Shown: in pieces, positions 1 to 11,540 of the stretch
How the letters are laid out: each line of letters begins with the position of its first letter
Position numbering within the stretch: position 1 is the first letter of the stretch
Made by a program: the position numbers and the translations under genes
Source: Clonostachys chloroleuca
Lineage: Eukaryota > Ascomycota > Sordariomycetes > Hypocreales > Bionectriaceae
NCBI GenBank assembly: GCA_037952775.1
Contig: JBANAY010000003.1
Location: 17,484,001-17,548,000, forward strand
DNA: 64,000 nt
Direction of reading: 5' to 3'
Notes under the pieces: generated by a model
Told to the model about the DNA's origin: nothing
What the model saw: the letters and a program-made list of their open reading frames with translations, nothing else
The model's database searches: none

Positions 1-848
1 GCCAATTCCTCCTACCTGTCCAATACCGGAGGCCTGGCTGAACTGCCAACGTATGTGTTCAGCCACAGTCTGTACAAATCCAGCTGAAGAGTAGTACATA
101 TGGCTCTTTCACGCTGGATCCGATCCGCGTGCTAATTGCGGTTTCGGTTTCTATTCCCAATCACATGCTTTATTTAGACATCGCTCATCAGCCTCACTCA
201 CCTCACCCACACCCACAGACCGTCTCGCGCAAAACCTCACGAACACATGTCTCTGCCTCTATCTCTGCCTCTGCCCCAGGCTGTGCGCACGAGCGAGGTA
301 ATTTTTCCGAGGTCCAAATCAACTCAACCACCACCGGTCTCAATTCCGCACTTACCAAGATTTGAGCCTAGACCAGGGAAGGAAACATTCCGCGGCCCAC
401 AGCCAACCAAGTCGACCGCCATGGATCTATCTAACCACTCTTGGAACCTGATGGTCGAGAACATGTTCATGTTGGTGATGTTGGCTGCGAATTATGGTCT
501 TATTACTATATACCATGTATCCATGTAAAAGACTAGACAACGGTCGCCGTCGCAGTCAGTCCCCGCCCCTACCTACGTTCCGCCAACTGCCCCAGGTTTC
601 CACCATTTGGCGTCCACCTCGTTGGTGTGGCGCGGAACTCTGTCCGTTCCCCTCGTCACCAGATCATAGAAAGCAAGCCAGGAACGGATGGTGTGGATGA
701 GGGTTCTGGACGAGGGTGCCGTTGAGGAGGGGCCCTGGTTGTGAGCGTATTTTGCAGATAAAACAGACGTCTCTCTGTCGTAGATCAACTCCCCCATATC
801 CCATCAAATGCCGCTCTGTTGCAGTTGCACGGAGTAGCCTGGAGCAGA
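1..848. other. Intergenic, no supportable gene
   Basis: Several short open frames are present, but none has a recognisable protein pattern or a convincing exon structure. The right end is the probable promoter of the acyl-CoA dehydrogenase gene that starts at 849. Confidence 0.5.
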
Positions 849-2898
849 ATGGCATCTGGCGCTGATAAGGGTTTCTTCCAGCAGGCCCCTTCCCTGGAAA
901 ACCATTTTCGCGATGCTACTTATCAACGGTGCTTCAAACGTATGTCTATCCCGTGCTATCCTTGTTGGGCTCACTCCTTCTAGAAGACATCTCGGTAGTT
1001 ACTTACCATTAATACTGGTCGTTAGTTTTCTTGCCAGCACATGTCATCTCTGCAACGCAACACGAAGTAGAATCTCTTGGCGATGAGGTTATCTCTGACC
1101 AGATTTTCCGTTGGATCTCCGATGCCGAGCTAAACCCCCCTTTCTGAGAGGCTCAGGGCGAGATGTCTTCGGCCAATGGACTGGGGAACTAGTGACGGGG
1201 GAAGGGTGGCGTCAGTTACAAGACTTTGGGATAAAGAAAAGGTAAGCCCGCTTATCCTATTTCAACAACTGCAGGCGGTTAGGCACGTGCTGATGTATAA
1301 GTAGATTTGTGGCTACGGGCTACGACGCAGAGTATGGACCTTTCTCGCGACCGCTACAATTCCTACGACTGCTATTGTGGGAGCCCTCTTGTGCCAACGT
1401 TACATGCCCATCAGCTATGCAAGATGGGGCGGCTCGCGTGCTGCAAACACACCTCGCTTCCACGGCGCAACCTAGCATGTCGGACGAACAACGCCTCGTG
1501 TTCCGAGCCGCGCTGCGACGTCTCCTCTCGCGAGACCCAAAGACAGCATGGACGAGTGGGCAGTGGATGACAGAGAGGACCGGTGGGAGCGACGTGTCCC
1601 AGACTGAGACGAGAGCAGAGCATAAGCCAGACGCCTCTGAGACCGTGGTGGGAGGGGAAGAGGCACGACTGGGTCCTTGGAGTATCAATGGTTTCAAGTG
1701 GTTCTCGTCCGCCACGGACTCGCAAATGACGATTCTACTTGCCAAGACTCCGAGGGGTGCGCTATCGGCGTTTTTCGCTCCAATGCGCAAAAGTGTTGGC
1801 GGTTCCGTAGATAATCGAGGGCAGTTGAACGGGGTCCGGATTCAGAGACTGAAAGACAAGGTTGGAACTCGGTCTCTGCCAACTGCCGAGCTTGTGCTAG
1901 AGGACATGCGCGCTTGGATGATTGGCGAGGAAGGCCATGGTGTAAATGAAGTCCGGACTATTCTCGCGATCACGAGAGTTCATTCTGCAGTGGCGGCTGT
2001 TGGCTACGTCGGCCGCGGTCTAAGTATTGCGCGAGCTTATGCCCGTGTGAGAGATATCAGCGAGGGCAAAGGGCGCAGAACGAAATTAACGGACAGCGTG
2101 CTGCATATGCACACTCTGTCCGACATGTTTGTTCAGTACCGAGGCATGATGATGCTCACTATCTTCACATCCTACGTTCTCGGGCTTTCAGAGCATAACA
2201 ACGATGGGAGAGCTATGGCTGGGGAGAAGACTAAGGTACTAGATGCATTGACACCCCCGCAGGAACACGTCGCTGGCCTCATCCGGATCCTGACCCAATT
2301 GACCAAGGCCTATGTGTGCCAGGAATCAGTTTCTATTCTCTTCTCCTGCATGGAGGCCCTGGGCGGCGTTGGATATCTGAACAATGCGGAACAAGAGCAC
2401 CTCAACATCTCTCGGCTCTGGCGAGATTGTGCAGTGCTCCCGATCTGGGAAGGTACTACAAATGTGCTTTGCACCGACTTCGTCAAGACTGTGAGGCATC
2501 CTGCTGCTGGCAAGGAGACATTGGATGCACTAAGGAGCTTCGTTCAAAGGGCTGCAGCGTTCCAGGGCCCAGGACATGCAAACCTGCCCGTCTGGAACCC
2601 GATCCAGAGATGGGATGTCATCGAGCGCCGCCTCCTCAGCGAGTCTCCAGACGAGCTAATGAGAAACGCCAGAGACCATGTTTGGCAGACGGCGCAGCTG
2701 CTGGCGTCACTGCTACTGTACGCTGATGCTCAAACGGACGGCGATCCTGTGGCTTGTGACGTCCACAAGCGGTTTGCGCAGTGCAGCAACATTGGTCTAG
2801 ATTCTAGTCCGATGACCAGCCCGGAAACAGGCTTGGGCATGGACTCAGCGATTGTGTATGGCGGCGGACCGGTTCATCACGGCCGACCCAAGCTATAG
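849..2898 (+). pseudogene. aidB-like acyl-CoA dehydrogenase with a one-base frameshift
   Basis: This is an FAD-dependent acyl-CoA dehydrogenase of the AidB/isovaleryl-CoA dehydrogenase-like branch common in ascomycetes. The proposed exons are 849-939, 1038-1241 and 1305-2898. The start MASGADKGFF fits the family N-terminus. Exon 3 carries the flavin-fold and helical domains, including SCANVTCPSAMQDGAARVL, the WMTERTGGSDVSQT loop, and YLNNAEQEHLNISRLWRDC followed by IWEGTTNVL, the end of the catalytic core. Exon 2 reads in frame to NPPF at 1144 and then meets TGA at 1145. One base further on the family pattern resumes (LRGSGRDVFGQWTGELVTGE). Exon lengths confirm a deficit of exactly one nucleotide, so this is a single-base deletion or an assembly error. 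With the base counted, the product would be about 629 residues, near the usual length. The first intron is slightly uncertain, because a few residues expected after CFK are not seen. Confidence 0.82.
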
Positions 2899-4692
2899 AG
2901 CAGTTGCGCAATAGCAGCCGGCGTTTGTGTCGTAGTCCAAACCCAATGACATATCGAAATGTGACCTGAGCAGCGCTGCTTTTATGACTGAGCACCTAGC
3001 ATCGAATTACATTATGCAGAAATATGACTATTATACCTTGCCCAAATATGAGAGCAACGATAAAAATAGCTTCTGGCTGTAATAGAAGAGGTAGGAAAAA
3101 AAGCCATCCTGTGGGATTGATATAGTCTCAGTACCCAGGGAGATGGGTTGCTTCTCTGCATTCTTCAATCCTGTCGTGTACAAGAGCGAGTTGTTCTATC
3201 AGAGGACCTATATCTCTAGCCCCTAGATTTGAACACTATCACCGCCAATTAAACGTAACCGGCGTAGTCAGGCCAACTGTAACGAGCAATTCTCAGCAAA
3301 ATCTTGGATCACTTCAAAGCACACGACTCTAATCAATCTTCAAAAATCCTCTCGTCATAGTCCTCATGGTATATACAGTGCCAGATAAGAGTTTGCGAAT
3401 TCTATGTGCCACTAATATTTCAGTTGAATAACTTGGATAAACCCAACCAAACTCAAGTGAAGTTAGATGATCAAGGCTAGGCTCTCCAAATGGCCAAAGA
3501 AATACCATAGGTTTTGGTAGACTGGCAACCAATTCCATGACTGGTTGAAGAACTTGAGGGGTAATTTCAATTCCATGGATGAAATTTGTGACATTGTGAG
3601 ATCGGAAATCAGGAGACCAACGAGTGCATCCGTACTACCTGATTGTGACTGATCTACCCATAGGCGTGCGGCAGCATCTCAATCACCTAAGTGAACCATT
3701 CCCTGCCCCTGCAGAGAGAGTCTGAGCAAGAGCAGCGAGAGTGCTAAGACGAAAGAGATAGCACCACATCAAATTTCGTCGCGTAGCATGACAATGACGA
3801 CGTAATCATTTGGGCTGCGCTTACATTTGCTGCATCAAAGTTACGTAAGGCTCCTACTAGCGGTCTTGGTCGCTGAGGCTACAGGGCTGGGCAGCGCTTA
3901 GTCACCAAGGATCAGCGCCTGCATACGTCAGGTCTAGGTCCCATGAACATGACCATGGGCTAACAAGGCAAGCTGTCTCCCGGTTTCATGAATGGGAAAA
4001 GCAAGCAATCACACAAAGAGTCTGAGGTTTGGGCAGAACGACGTAATTCATGCACTATCCACCCCTCTGATTCAGATCTCTCCCTGGATTGCCTTGCTGT
4101 GCAACCCTACAGGCTTCTCCCCCGCCCGGCGCCATGGCAGCCCAATACGAACAGCGTATGACCTCATCCGGACAACCAGCTATGCTTGAGCCACAGGCAA
4201 ATCAGCTTCGCACACATCACCAGCCGCCAATCAATATCGAGATCAAGCTACCGGCTGGACTGGTGAGACCAGCTCTGGTTGGCCATCACGGCACACACCC
4301 TTCCCTACCCCCAAGAAGCTGCATCCTTGCTAGGCGTTTTCTTTGCACCCAAGCAGAGTGCAAAAACCTGCTTGGCCGAGCCATTCAATGCAAACCCAAG
4401 GTATTGATCTGAATCCGTCATGTGGTGACTCTTCCCCAGGGCACTACGTATGTCTTGGCCGGGGTGGTAAGGGCTCGCCTCACTCACCGTCAGGCACATT
4501 TAATCCCATGCTGTGCCCAACTCTCATCTGAACGTCCGTGTAGTATCAGGTACATAGACTCGTATCACCCAGTCTTGTATAGATTTTGCGTGTGCTCTAT
4601 CTAGAACAACACAACCCCTTGGCTACCTTCGACCATTCGCAGTTGCGAGCAAAGAGACATTTTCTTTTAGAAGACATTTACCAACCACCATC
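2899..4692. other. Intergenic; possible unidentified remnant near 3330-3635 (minus)
   Basis: There is no supportable complete gene. On the minus strand, an open frame of about 100 codons ends at 3329 and contains a protein-like stretch (LPKPMVFLWPFGEPSLDHL). It has no clear start, no recognised family, and lies in AT-richer DNA than its neighbours. It may be a gene relic or chance. Confidence 0.3.
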
Positions 4693-5283
4693 ATGGCTTT
4701 GGGATCCCTTGTCAACCTGATCTTGCGTCTAGCGCAGATTGCCTTTGCCGCCATCGTTGCCGGTGTCAACGGGCAGATCCTCCACGAATCCCGTGGCGCC
4801 TCCTCTTGGGCGCTGGGCCGGTTCATTTACACGGAGACCATTGCCGGTCTATCGCTGTTCATACCCGTGATATGGGTCTTCCTTGCCGGTGGACACTTCA
4901 GCTGGGTCCTCGACATTATCATCAGCCTGTGCTGGTGGGCAGCTTTCGGTCTCCTCGTTGACGTAAGTGTTCCCTCACCACCAACTTTACAGTTCTCTGC
5001 CCCTCATTCCCGTGTCACCGCTCTCTCTCCATGCCTGGCGCGTTGCTGACTCTTGTCCCCGTAGAATCTCAATGGAAGTGCGTGTGGCTCCGCGTTCAAC
5101 TGGAGCAACGTTCGCCTGTACGGCGACGACCCATGCGGCAAGTTCAAGGCTGTCGTCGCCTTCGCCTTCTTGTCGGCCATCGTCTGGCTCGCCTCTGCCG
5201 TCTTCGACCTCTTCTGGGCCCGCCGCCACCACACAACTGAGCCCCGTACTCATCACCGCCGGTGGCACCGCAGCTACGTCTAA
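4693..5283 (+). CDS. MARVEL-like four-helix membrane protein
   Basis: Two exons, 4693-4962 and 5065-5283, join in phase 0 across a 102-nt intron (donor GTAAGT, acceptor CCGTAG) to encode about 162 residues. Four hydrophobic helices are visible: one near the N-terminus (LVNLILRLAQIAFAAIVAGV), one around residues 50-68, one around 73-90, and one around 114-140. A conserved-looking loop with CGSAFNW and a second cysteine at DPCGK sits between helices 3 and 4. This is the pattern of fungal MARVEL-domain proteins, which associate with plasma-membrane subdomains or secretory membranes. The basic, His/Arg-rich tail is cytosolic in that topology. The start is the first ATG, in context ATCATGG after a pyrimidine-rich leader. 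The assignment rests on topology and residue pattern, not on a catalytic motif. Confidence 0.8.
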
Positions 5284-7094
5284 GAGCTTCGGCGATGTTG
5301 AAGAGCTCCTAGCGCTAAATGATGAAACGAAATACACGAATGAACGGGATCAGTCAGGTCACTTCGATTGCGTTTGTCAAAATCTAAGGATCTATCAGAT
5401 TGGAAAAGGAAGGTCGGCTCTGCCAAGGGGTTTGCGATTTGCCAAGGGGAATCTAATGCAGCATCTACAGACACCATCAGCGTGAATGATAGCTTATTTA
5501 GAGGGGTTAGATTGTGGATTTAGCGGTCGTGGTTAATGTGGTTCTCTATGTCTTGCTTCTCAACAACTGTTTTAATACCCTTTCCTTCCTAAGTCATATA
5601 ATACCTATGAATCTAAATTGAAAAACGGTGATTTGAAAATTTGAAGATTCTCGCATCCCAAACTGTGTTGATCTCCATCTGTACATGATCAATTTCCCGA
5701 CATTACTCCCTTTCAGCGGGTCGATAGTTTCAATTCCGGCGTATATAATGGCATAATTTACGCCAGATTCCCGTGCCGTGGAGGATTTTCGCGGAAACTC
5801 TCTGTCCCTCCTCCAGCATCCACTTCTTTTGTCCGACTTAGCAGGCGATCTCGCTGCTTGAGACAATGCACGTGACCCTAAACGCGGAAGGTCATGGGGC
5901 CACGTTCAGGAACCAAGCTATTGCGAAACCTACAACGTGCTTCTCGCTAGCATGGCGAGCTGGGGCCGGTTCCAGACCTTCTGCCCGGTTATTTGAAGTC
6001 TGGGGCAGAGAGATCGAGATCCTCGTTAACCATTGAGGGGGGAACACACACATTAGGCATAACTTGTGCAGATCCCACATATCGATAGCGTCATCCCGTC
6101 CGTCTTCTTCCCCACTCTCTTTCTCCCGCTCCTTGATCACTCCTTGGCTCGTTCGGTCGCGAAATGCCTTTGCGCCACCGGAAAACCCAGGATCCATGAG
6201 CTCATCGTGAGGAAATTGGCTTGCACCTTTGCGGTGTGTGACTGGAAGCTTACCGACTGGCGGAGGAATACGACCACTGCCGTTACACCCAGGTCAAGAG
6301 CACCAGCCACTCGAATGCCTGGCAGGATTGCTCAACGCACCAGCCACAGCTATCAACAAATGTATGATGCTATGATATTTACCTATCTTTCTAAGTACGG
6401 TCTAGCATCCGGGATCTACTCCCGATTCGACGGCACAAGGAAGCTAGAGAAGCAAGGCACATGCAGGTAACCAGTACACATCCGGGTTGAGGCTTACATC
6501 GCTGTTTCAGAGACAACGGCACAATTGCTCAGTATTGTTCGTGTAGTCTAGTCAAGACGCGCAATACCATCCGTCACCGGCTCCCCACATCTGAATCCCC
6601 AACTCCTTCTGAGCTTGGCTAATTTGCCAAGCCATTGGAACTCTTGTGTTGCCGAGCGCCACATCTCTCCGCTGATGTGATCTGTTAGTACTCTGGTTGG
6701 GCGTGACCAGACGGCCGTATCCAATCTCACAATGCCCAGCTTGCTTCATCTCGACGTCACCACTTGCTCTGAAGCGCCTAAACCTCAGTCCACGATTCCC
6801 ACTATGACGTTCGATCAGGGTCTCTCCCGAGCGGACTAGTTCGTGCTCAACACGGAGGCGTCGATCGATGGTAGCACGTCCTTGTTTGCAACTCATGTTA
6901 CTTTCTCGGTGAGGCTTGTAACTCATTGCTCCCAAATCTCTATATAAAGCGAGCGTTGTCCTCACGAAGCTACTTTCATATCTCATCACTTCGATACCAA
7001 ACACTACAACAACAACTTCAAACATCTCTCACAACGTCCTAGACGACCACACTACTTTTTTAAAGTTCAATACCTTACCCCAACAAACTTCATC
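5284..7094. other. Intergenic, 1.8 kb; promoter of the DPR protein at its right end
   Basis: Short open frames on both strands (for example 6066-6470 plus and 6552-7025 minus) have no recognisable protein pattern and no splice structure that improves them. The last 150 bases look like a strong promoter and an A/C-rich untranslated leader. Confidence 0.5.
6941..6948 (+). promoter_or_regulatory. TATA box of the DPR protein gene
   Basis: A consensus TATATAAA lies 147 bp before the ATG at 7095. It is followed by a CAA-rich leader (repeated ACAACAACTTCAAAC-type sequence) with no ATG, typical of highly expressed fungal stress genes. Confidence 0.6.
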
Positions 7095-7952
7095 ATGAGC
7101 GGATTCGGATCTAACGTCCCTGAGGGCACCCACGGCCACCACAACTCCCGCCTGGCCAACGCTGCCGACCCCCGCATTGACTCCGATAGGGATCACCGTG
7201 CCGCCGCCGGCAACACAACTGGCCTCCAGTCATCTGGCTTTGAGTCATCTGGCATCCAGTCCTCTGGACTTGAGTCCTCTCGCCACACCACTGGCGTCCA
7301 TGAGCCAACCCACCATGGCGTTGGAACCCAGGAGGGTGCCTTCGGCACAACTGGTGCCAACCGTGGTGTCAGCGGTCCCGCCTCTAAGACTGATGGTCCT
7401 CACAACAGCAATCTGCTGAACAAGGCCGACCCTCGCGTCGACTCTGACCGCGACCACAGCAAGAACCTGGGCCTGAACCCTCAGCGTGATGCCACCACCG
7501 ACACTCTCGGCGGTTCCACCCAGCGCACCACCCACGGTGATACCTTTGGCACTACCACCGGACGCACCACTCACGATAACACTCTTGGCTCTACCACTCA
7601 CGGCACCACTCACGGCACCACCCATGGCAATACTCTGGGCTCTACCACCCACGGCCACACCACTGGTGCTCCCGAGGGCACCCACGGACCTCACTCATCC
7701 CGTGCTGCCAACGCCGCCGACCCCCGCGTCGACTCTGACAGGGACCACCGTGCTGCCCACGGCAAGACCACCGGAACCACTGGTACCACTGGTCTCGGAA
7801 GCTCCAACGTCCCCAACACCCGCTCCACCGGCCCTGCCCCCAACACTGCCGGCCCTCACAAGTCCGACCTGCTGAACAAGCTCGACCCCCGAGTTGACAG
7901 CAACCTCGACGGCAGCAAGACCATCGGTGGTGACAAGACTCACTCCCACTAA
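7095..7952 (+). CDS. Dehydrin-like stress protein with DPR repeats
   Basis: A single exon of 285 residues, very hydrophilic and rich in Gly, Thr, His, Ser and Asp, with no cysteine, no signal peptide and no membrane segment. Four copies of the DPR module are present: ADPRIDSDRDHR at about residues 25-37, ADPRVDSDRDHS at 112-123, ADPRVDSDRDHR at 208-219 and LDPRVDSNLDGS near 258. Each is preceded by an N/S-x-L-x-N-K/A helix cap. Between them lie low-complexity blocks: QSSG/ESSG repeats early and T-T-H-G repeats in the middle. Aspergillus fumigatus dehydrin-like proteins DprA-C are defined by this DPR motif and act in osmotic, oxidative and pH stress tolerance; a similar protective role here is inferred by family. 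The start follows a TATA box and an AUG-free leader. It is probably intrinsically disordered. Confidence 0.85.
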   Translation: MSGFGSNVPEGTHGHHNSRLANAADPRIDSDRDHRAAAGNTTGLQSSGFESSGIQSSGLESSRHTTGVHEPTHHGVGTQEGAFGTTGANRGVSGPASKTDGPHNSNLLNKADPRVDSDRDHSKNLGLNPQRDATTDTLGGSTQRTTHGDTFGTTTGRTTHDNTLGSTTHGTTHGTTHGNTLGSTTHGHTTGAPEGTHGPHSSRAANAADPRVDSDRDHRAAHGKTTGTTGTTGLGSSNVPNTRSTGPAPNTAGPHKSDLLNKLDPRVDSNLDGSKTIGGDKTHSH

Positions 7953-8540
7953 GTGTCTCACACAATCTTATGTCTACGACGACCAGTGGCGCGAGCTCTT
8001 GGGATATGGTGTTGTCGTCGGAATGATTGATGATTCTAATGATTATCGCGGATTTTGATGTAGCTTATATCACTAGTTTGAATAGCTTAAACGAAAATTA
8101 TCTCTAATTCACTGTTCCATGATGAGTGATATGTTGAAATCTTAATTGATGTAAGACGTTGAAGTGGTATTCTTACTTCATACTCAATATCAATATAACA
8201 TCAAGTGTCCATAATTCAAAATTCCTGCTAATCTACAGGTCCTATTAATCAATTCTGATTGAAACTGTTCCTCGAGTTTTATTTTCAATCTCGTATTATG
8301 TATGATGTTTAGACAAGCTATGTATATCAAATGTGGTCGAAAGCATGCACGGTCGCTAATTATCTAGATTACGGGGCACTTAGCGATTGCTTTCAACAAC
8401 CAAAACGCTGGACCTGGCCGTTGCCTGGCCTGCGCAGTATCATCGACCAGCGAACTTCACCAATGCATCAAGCCCGCCATTCATTTCATCACTCGTAGCC
8501 CATCTTCTTGTATTTCTCATTTCGTCATATAGATACAAGA
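7953..8540. other. Intergenic between the DPR gene and atg5
   Basis: AT-rich 3' region of the DPR gene, then the atg5 promoter. No gene is seen. Confidence 0.5.
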
Positions 8541-9364
8541 ATGAGCGCTTCCATTCCCCAAACGCTCTGGAATGCCCGCATCCCGCTTCACATCACCCAT
8601 CCGTCATCCCCCACCAGCCCTTTCATCGTCAGCGTGCCGCGCTTCAGCTACTTGGCGCTGCTGCTCCCCCGTCTCTCGGCCTTCTTCAGCACGCCCTGCT
8701 CAAGCTTCCACTTCGAGGACGTACAGCTGAGGAACCTGGCCGTCGGCCTGTTAGTAGATCTCTATCAGCCCCATCTCCCTTGGAGGCTCACCGTTAACGA
8801 CGGCGTCGGGTGGGATATCGGGGATACCTTCATCAACTCTGTCAAAGAAGCGAGTCTCTTCGGAAACCCTTTCAAGTCTCGATGTGCGCTAACTCAACAA
8901 CCCAGGCTGACTTCATCCGAAATGGCAACGCCAACCAGATCATGAAGATGTCCAAGGACCACACCACCCAGCTGTGGAACTCGGTCGTCGACAACGACTA
9001 TGCCACCTTCAGCCGCATCAACTCCCGGCTCCTCAACGCGCCCACCGCGCTGAGGAACGTCCCCGTGCGCATCTACATCCCCTCGTCGCCCATGTCGTCA
9101 TCCTCCGCGCCATCAGAGGCCGCCGCGGGCTCCTTCAAGGTCGTCCAGGCCCTCGTCCCCGCCGTGGGGCCGGACCGCAAGCCCCAGCTCCTGGGGCAGG
9201 CGCTCAAGAAGCTGATGCCGATGCTGTTCCCCAGCACTCGGGATCCGATCCTGGCCGGTTTGATTCTTCATGGGGCTCCCGTGCCGTTCCAGGCGCCGCT
9301 GGAGAGCTTGATGAGGGAGGCGGCGTATCCAGATGGCTGGCTTTGTCTCGTTGTTGTGGTTTGA
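8541..9364 (+). CDS. atg5: Autophagy protein 5 (Atg5)
   Basis: Atg5 is conjugated to Atg12 and, with Atg16, forms the E3-like complex that lipidates Atg8 at the growing autophagosome. Exons 8541-8849 and 8906-9364 encode 255 residues. The family signatures are clear: IPQTLWNARIPLHITHPSSP at the N-terminus, FIVSVPRFSYLALLLPRL, LPWRLTVNDG, then ADFIRNGNANQIMKMSKDH, LWNSVVDNDYATFSRI and the C-terminal AAYPDGWLCLVV. The family's acceptor lysine for Atg12 lies in this middle region, and the lysine in MKMSKDH is the likely one. Frame and family pattern place the intron between GAA and GCT, so it begins with GC (GCGAGT) and ends CCCAG. It is 56 nt with a GCTAAC branch site and is therefore a GC-AG intron. 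The protein is a little shorter than many fungal homologues, but both ends look intact. Confidence 0.93.
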
Positions 9365-9633
9365 TTCGGGAATGGAGGGGCGTTTAACGGAATTCATGAG
9401 ATAATGAAATATGCTATTAGCCAAGACACTTCCTTAGATTTACAAAGTTATTGATATACCTCTCTTTCGTTATTTATTTCACTTGCGGCTGTTCAGATAG
9501 CACGTTTCGTGACGAACAACAACAGCACAGAGAATTCATGGTACGGGTCTGATAAACAACTGATGAGATTTCATAAAGGCGTACTTGAGCCACCTGCCAA
9601 TTTTGAGTCCAACTGCTTTCTTCCCTCATCTCT

Positions 9634-11073
9634 CTACGTAAACGTGATTTGTGTCCCCATGAGACTTCTATAGGCAGAATCAACCGCTTTCCTTTTCCTC
9701 CTTTTAACTTCCTCATCTTCCCCAGCGTCTTCCTCATCCTCGTCCTCCTCTTCGCCAGGAACCTGCGGCGCCCAAGCTCTAATGTGTCCGTCAAGATGGG
9801 CGCTGTATATCGCACCAGTTGAGTTCCCCCCGCCCATCAAAGGCCCGGTGGAGGCCCTCCCTCCACCGGCACTGCGCCATACAATGCTGGAGATGCGGTT
9901 CCTCCCCAGTTCGTTAGACCTGGGTCCCGCGGGGTTGATCGTCCCCGGGCTTCGCAACCGCGTGAGGAGCGTTCCGTCGCGAAGGTGGAAAAGGAGGATC
10001 TCCTGGTCATTCGCCCAGATGAGGACTTCTCGTTCCGACATGCCCGCAGGGGTGACCACTATGCTCGCCGTGCGCGCATGTCGATTCTGTATCAGCGGGC
10101 CAAAACTGGTCAGAGTGTTGGCCCCCGTGGCGGCATCCCAGACCCTGATCCGGTCGTCTAATCCGGAGGATATGATGTAGTTCCCATCACTCGTCCACTG
10201 GAGTCCGTTCACGGCCTCGTCGTGCGCCCGCGCAGACGCACGGAAGCGAGTCACCTGGTCGGGGTTGATCCCGGCCGCGACGGCGTGCCGGTATTTGTGA
10301 ACGACGCCGAGAGAGTCCTCCTGGTCGAGCAGAGAGAGCACGCCGCCGGCTCTGCGAATGTCCCAGACGCGCACTTTCCCATCGGCGTGGCCTGTGGCGA
10401 GTATGTGGTCGTGGCGGGGGCTCCAGGCCGTGGACAGGACGGGCCCGCCGTGAGCAACGAGGGCTTGGACGGCCGAGCCGGATTTGAGGTCCACGAGCCG
10501 GACATGGGAGTGCTGAGTCGCGCAGGCAACAAGAAGATGGTCGGCTATCGGGCTTGTCGAGTGCGAGTATATCGTCGCGTTCAGGTCGAAGCTGGCAGAG
10601 AGGGTCGATCGCTCCGTGGACCACAGCTTCAGCGACTTGTCATACGAGCTCGAGAGGAACGCGTTCGAGTCGAAGGGGTAGAAGGCGAGGTATGTTATGC
10701 CGTGGGTGTGGCCGCTTCCGCGCTGTTCGCTGGTTGACCGCGCAATCGTGCTCACTGGTCTGAACGTGTGGACTTGGTGCGGGTTGGCGCAGCTTTCGAG
10801 GTCCCAGAGCTTGATGTTCCCCTCTGCGCCGCCCGAGATCAGGAGACGGCCGTCGAACTTGTCTACCGCGAGGCTGCTGACGCCGGCGCCATGGGCGCGG
10901 ATGTTGTGAGGCCGGTCTTGGACGACGGTTGGTTGTTGATCCGGTGCCAGCTCGCCATTGAAGCGATGTTGCGGTGCTGGTGCGAATGAGCGAAGCAGTT
11001 CTGTGGTGTGGGCGAGCGCGAAGTCGCGGGGAGACAAGTCACCCGTCTCGCGGGCAAGAAGGCGAGCCTGCAT
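9634..11073 (-). CDS. WD40 repair protein, CSA/ERCC8 (Rad28) type
   Basis: A single exon of 479 residues. The N-terminus (GDLSPRDFALAHTTELLRSF, then HRFNGE) and the C-terminus (RSLMGTQITFT) are the characteristic ends of fungal ERCC8/CSA homologues. Between them, WD40 blades are visible from residue 60 on: GVSSLAVDKFDGRLLISGG..IKLWDLE, HGITYLAFYPFDSNAFLSSS..LKLWS, VLSTAWSPRHDHILATG..VRVWDI, AVNGLQWTSDGNYIISSG..IRVWD. CSA is the substrate receptor of a CUL4-DDB1 ubiquitin ligase in transcription-coupled nucleotide excision repair; yeast Rad28 is its counterpart. An acidic EEEDEDEEDAGEDEE stretch precedes a basic RKRKA tract near the end. The start is the ATG that gives the family N-terminus. 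The gene is convergent with atg5, with a gap of about 270 bp. Confidence 0.87.
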   Translation of the reverse strand: MQARLLARETGDLSPRDFALAHTTELLRSFAPAPQHRFNGELAPDQQPTVVQDRPHNIRAHGAGVSSLAVDKFDGRLLISGGAEGNIKLWDLESCANPHQVHTFRPVSTIARSTSEQRGSGHTHGITYLAFYPFDSNAFLSSSYDKSLKLWSTERSTLSASFDLNATIYSHSTSPIADHLLVACATQHSHVRLVDLKSGSAVQALVAHGGPVLSTAWSPRHDHILATGHADGKVRVWDIRRAGGVLSLLDQEDSLGVVHKYRHAVAAGINPDQVTRFRASARAHDEAVNGLQWTSDGNYIISSGLDDRIRVWDAATGANTLTSFGPLIQNRHARTASIVVTPAGMSEREVLIWANDQEILLFHLRDGTLLTRLRSPGTINPAGPRSNELGRNRISSIVWRSAGGGRASTGPLMGGGNSTGAIYSAHLDGHIRAWAPQVPGEEEDEDEEDAGEDEEVKRRKRKAVDSAYRSLMGTQITFT

Positions 11074-11540
11074 TCATCTGAGCTTTGCGGCCGGGAGTCT
11101 TGTGAATCTCACGACCCGGGGGTTGGTTTCCAAGAGTTGACGATGGATGGTGGCGGCTGGATGCTTATGACGTGTTTCAGGTGGGCGACTGGATAGGCCA
11201 AACCATGACTTCGACCTACCCCACACCCAAGTTTTAACTGCAACTTTCATCAATTCAACCTCGTTCCAACATCATTATTCGATTCAAAGGGCCTTTGTAG
11301 CCCTTTGAGGTTATTCATGGCTTACCCTCTCTATCTACATAAGAAAACGAACAACCGATTGCTATGTCCTTCCTTGGATAAAAAGTTCCTTATCAAGTAC
11401 ATTCACGAGTTTGTTGAAAATTGAATATCTAAAATCCTCGAATAAGCAAGTTCAACTTCGGGCTTATATCAGCAACCTAAAAAACTCAACCATCAAAGCA
11501 AGAGAGAAAATTCACATGGAAAATACGCATACTACGCACG
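11074..11540. promoter_or_regulatory. Divergent promoter region
   Basis: This 467-bp AT-rich interval separates the minus-strand CSA-like gene from the plus-strand gene at 11541 and must hold both promoters. No specific factor sites are claimed. Confidence 0.5.

Noticed and set aside
3329..3635. Open frame with a protein-like stretch on the minus strand
   Set aside because: No start, no recognised family, no supporting splice sites. Kept only as a note in the intergenic entry.
7245..7965. Overlapping minus-strand frames opposite the DPR gene
   Set aside because: Produced by the repetitive GC-rich coding sequence; compositionally biased with no independent signal.
10222..10737. Plus-strand frame of 171 codons inside the CSA-like gene
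   Set aside because: It is antisense to clear WD40 coding sequence and has no recognisable pattern.
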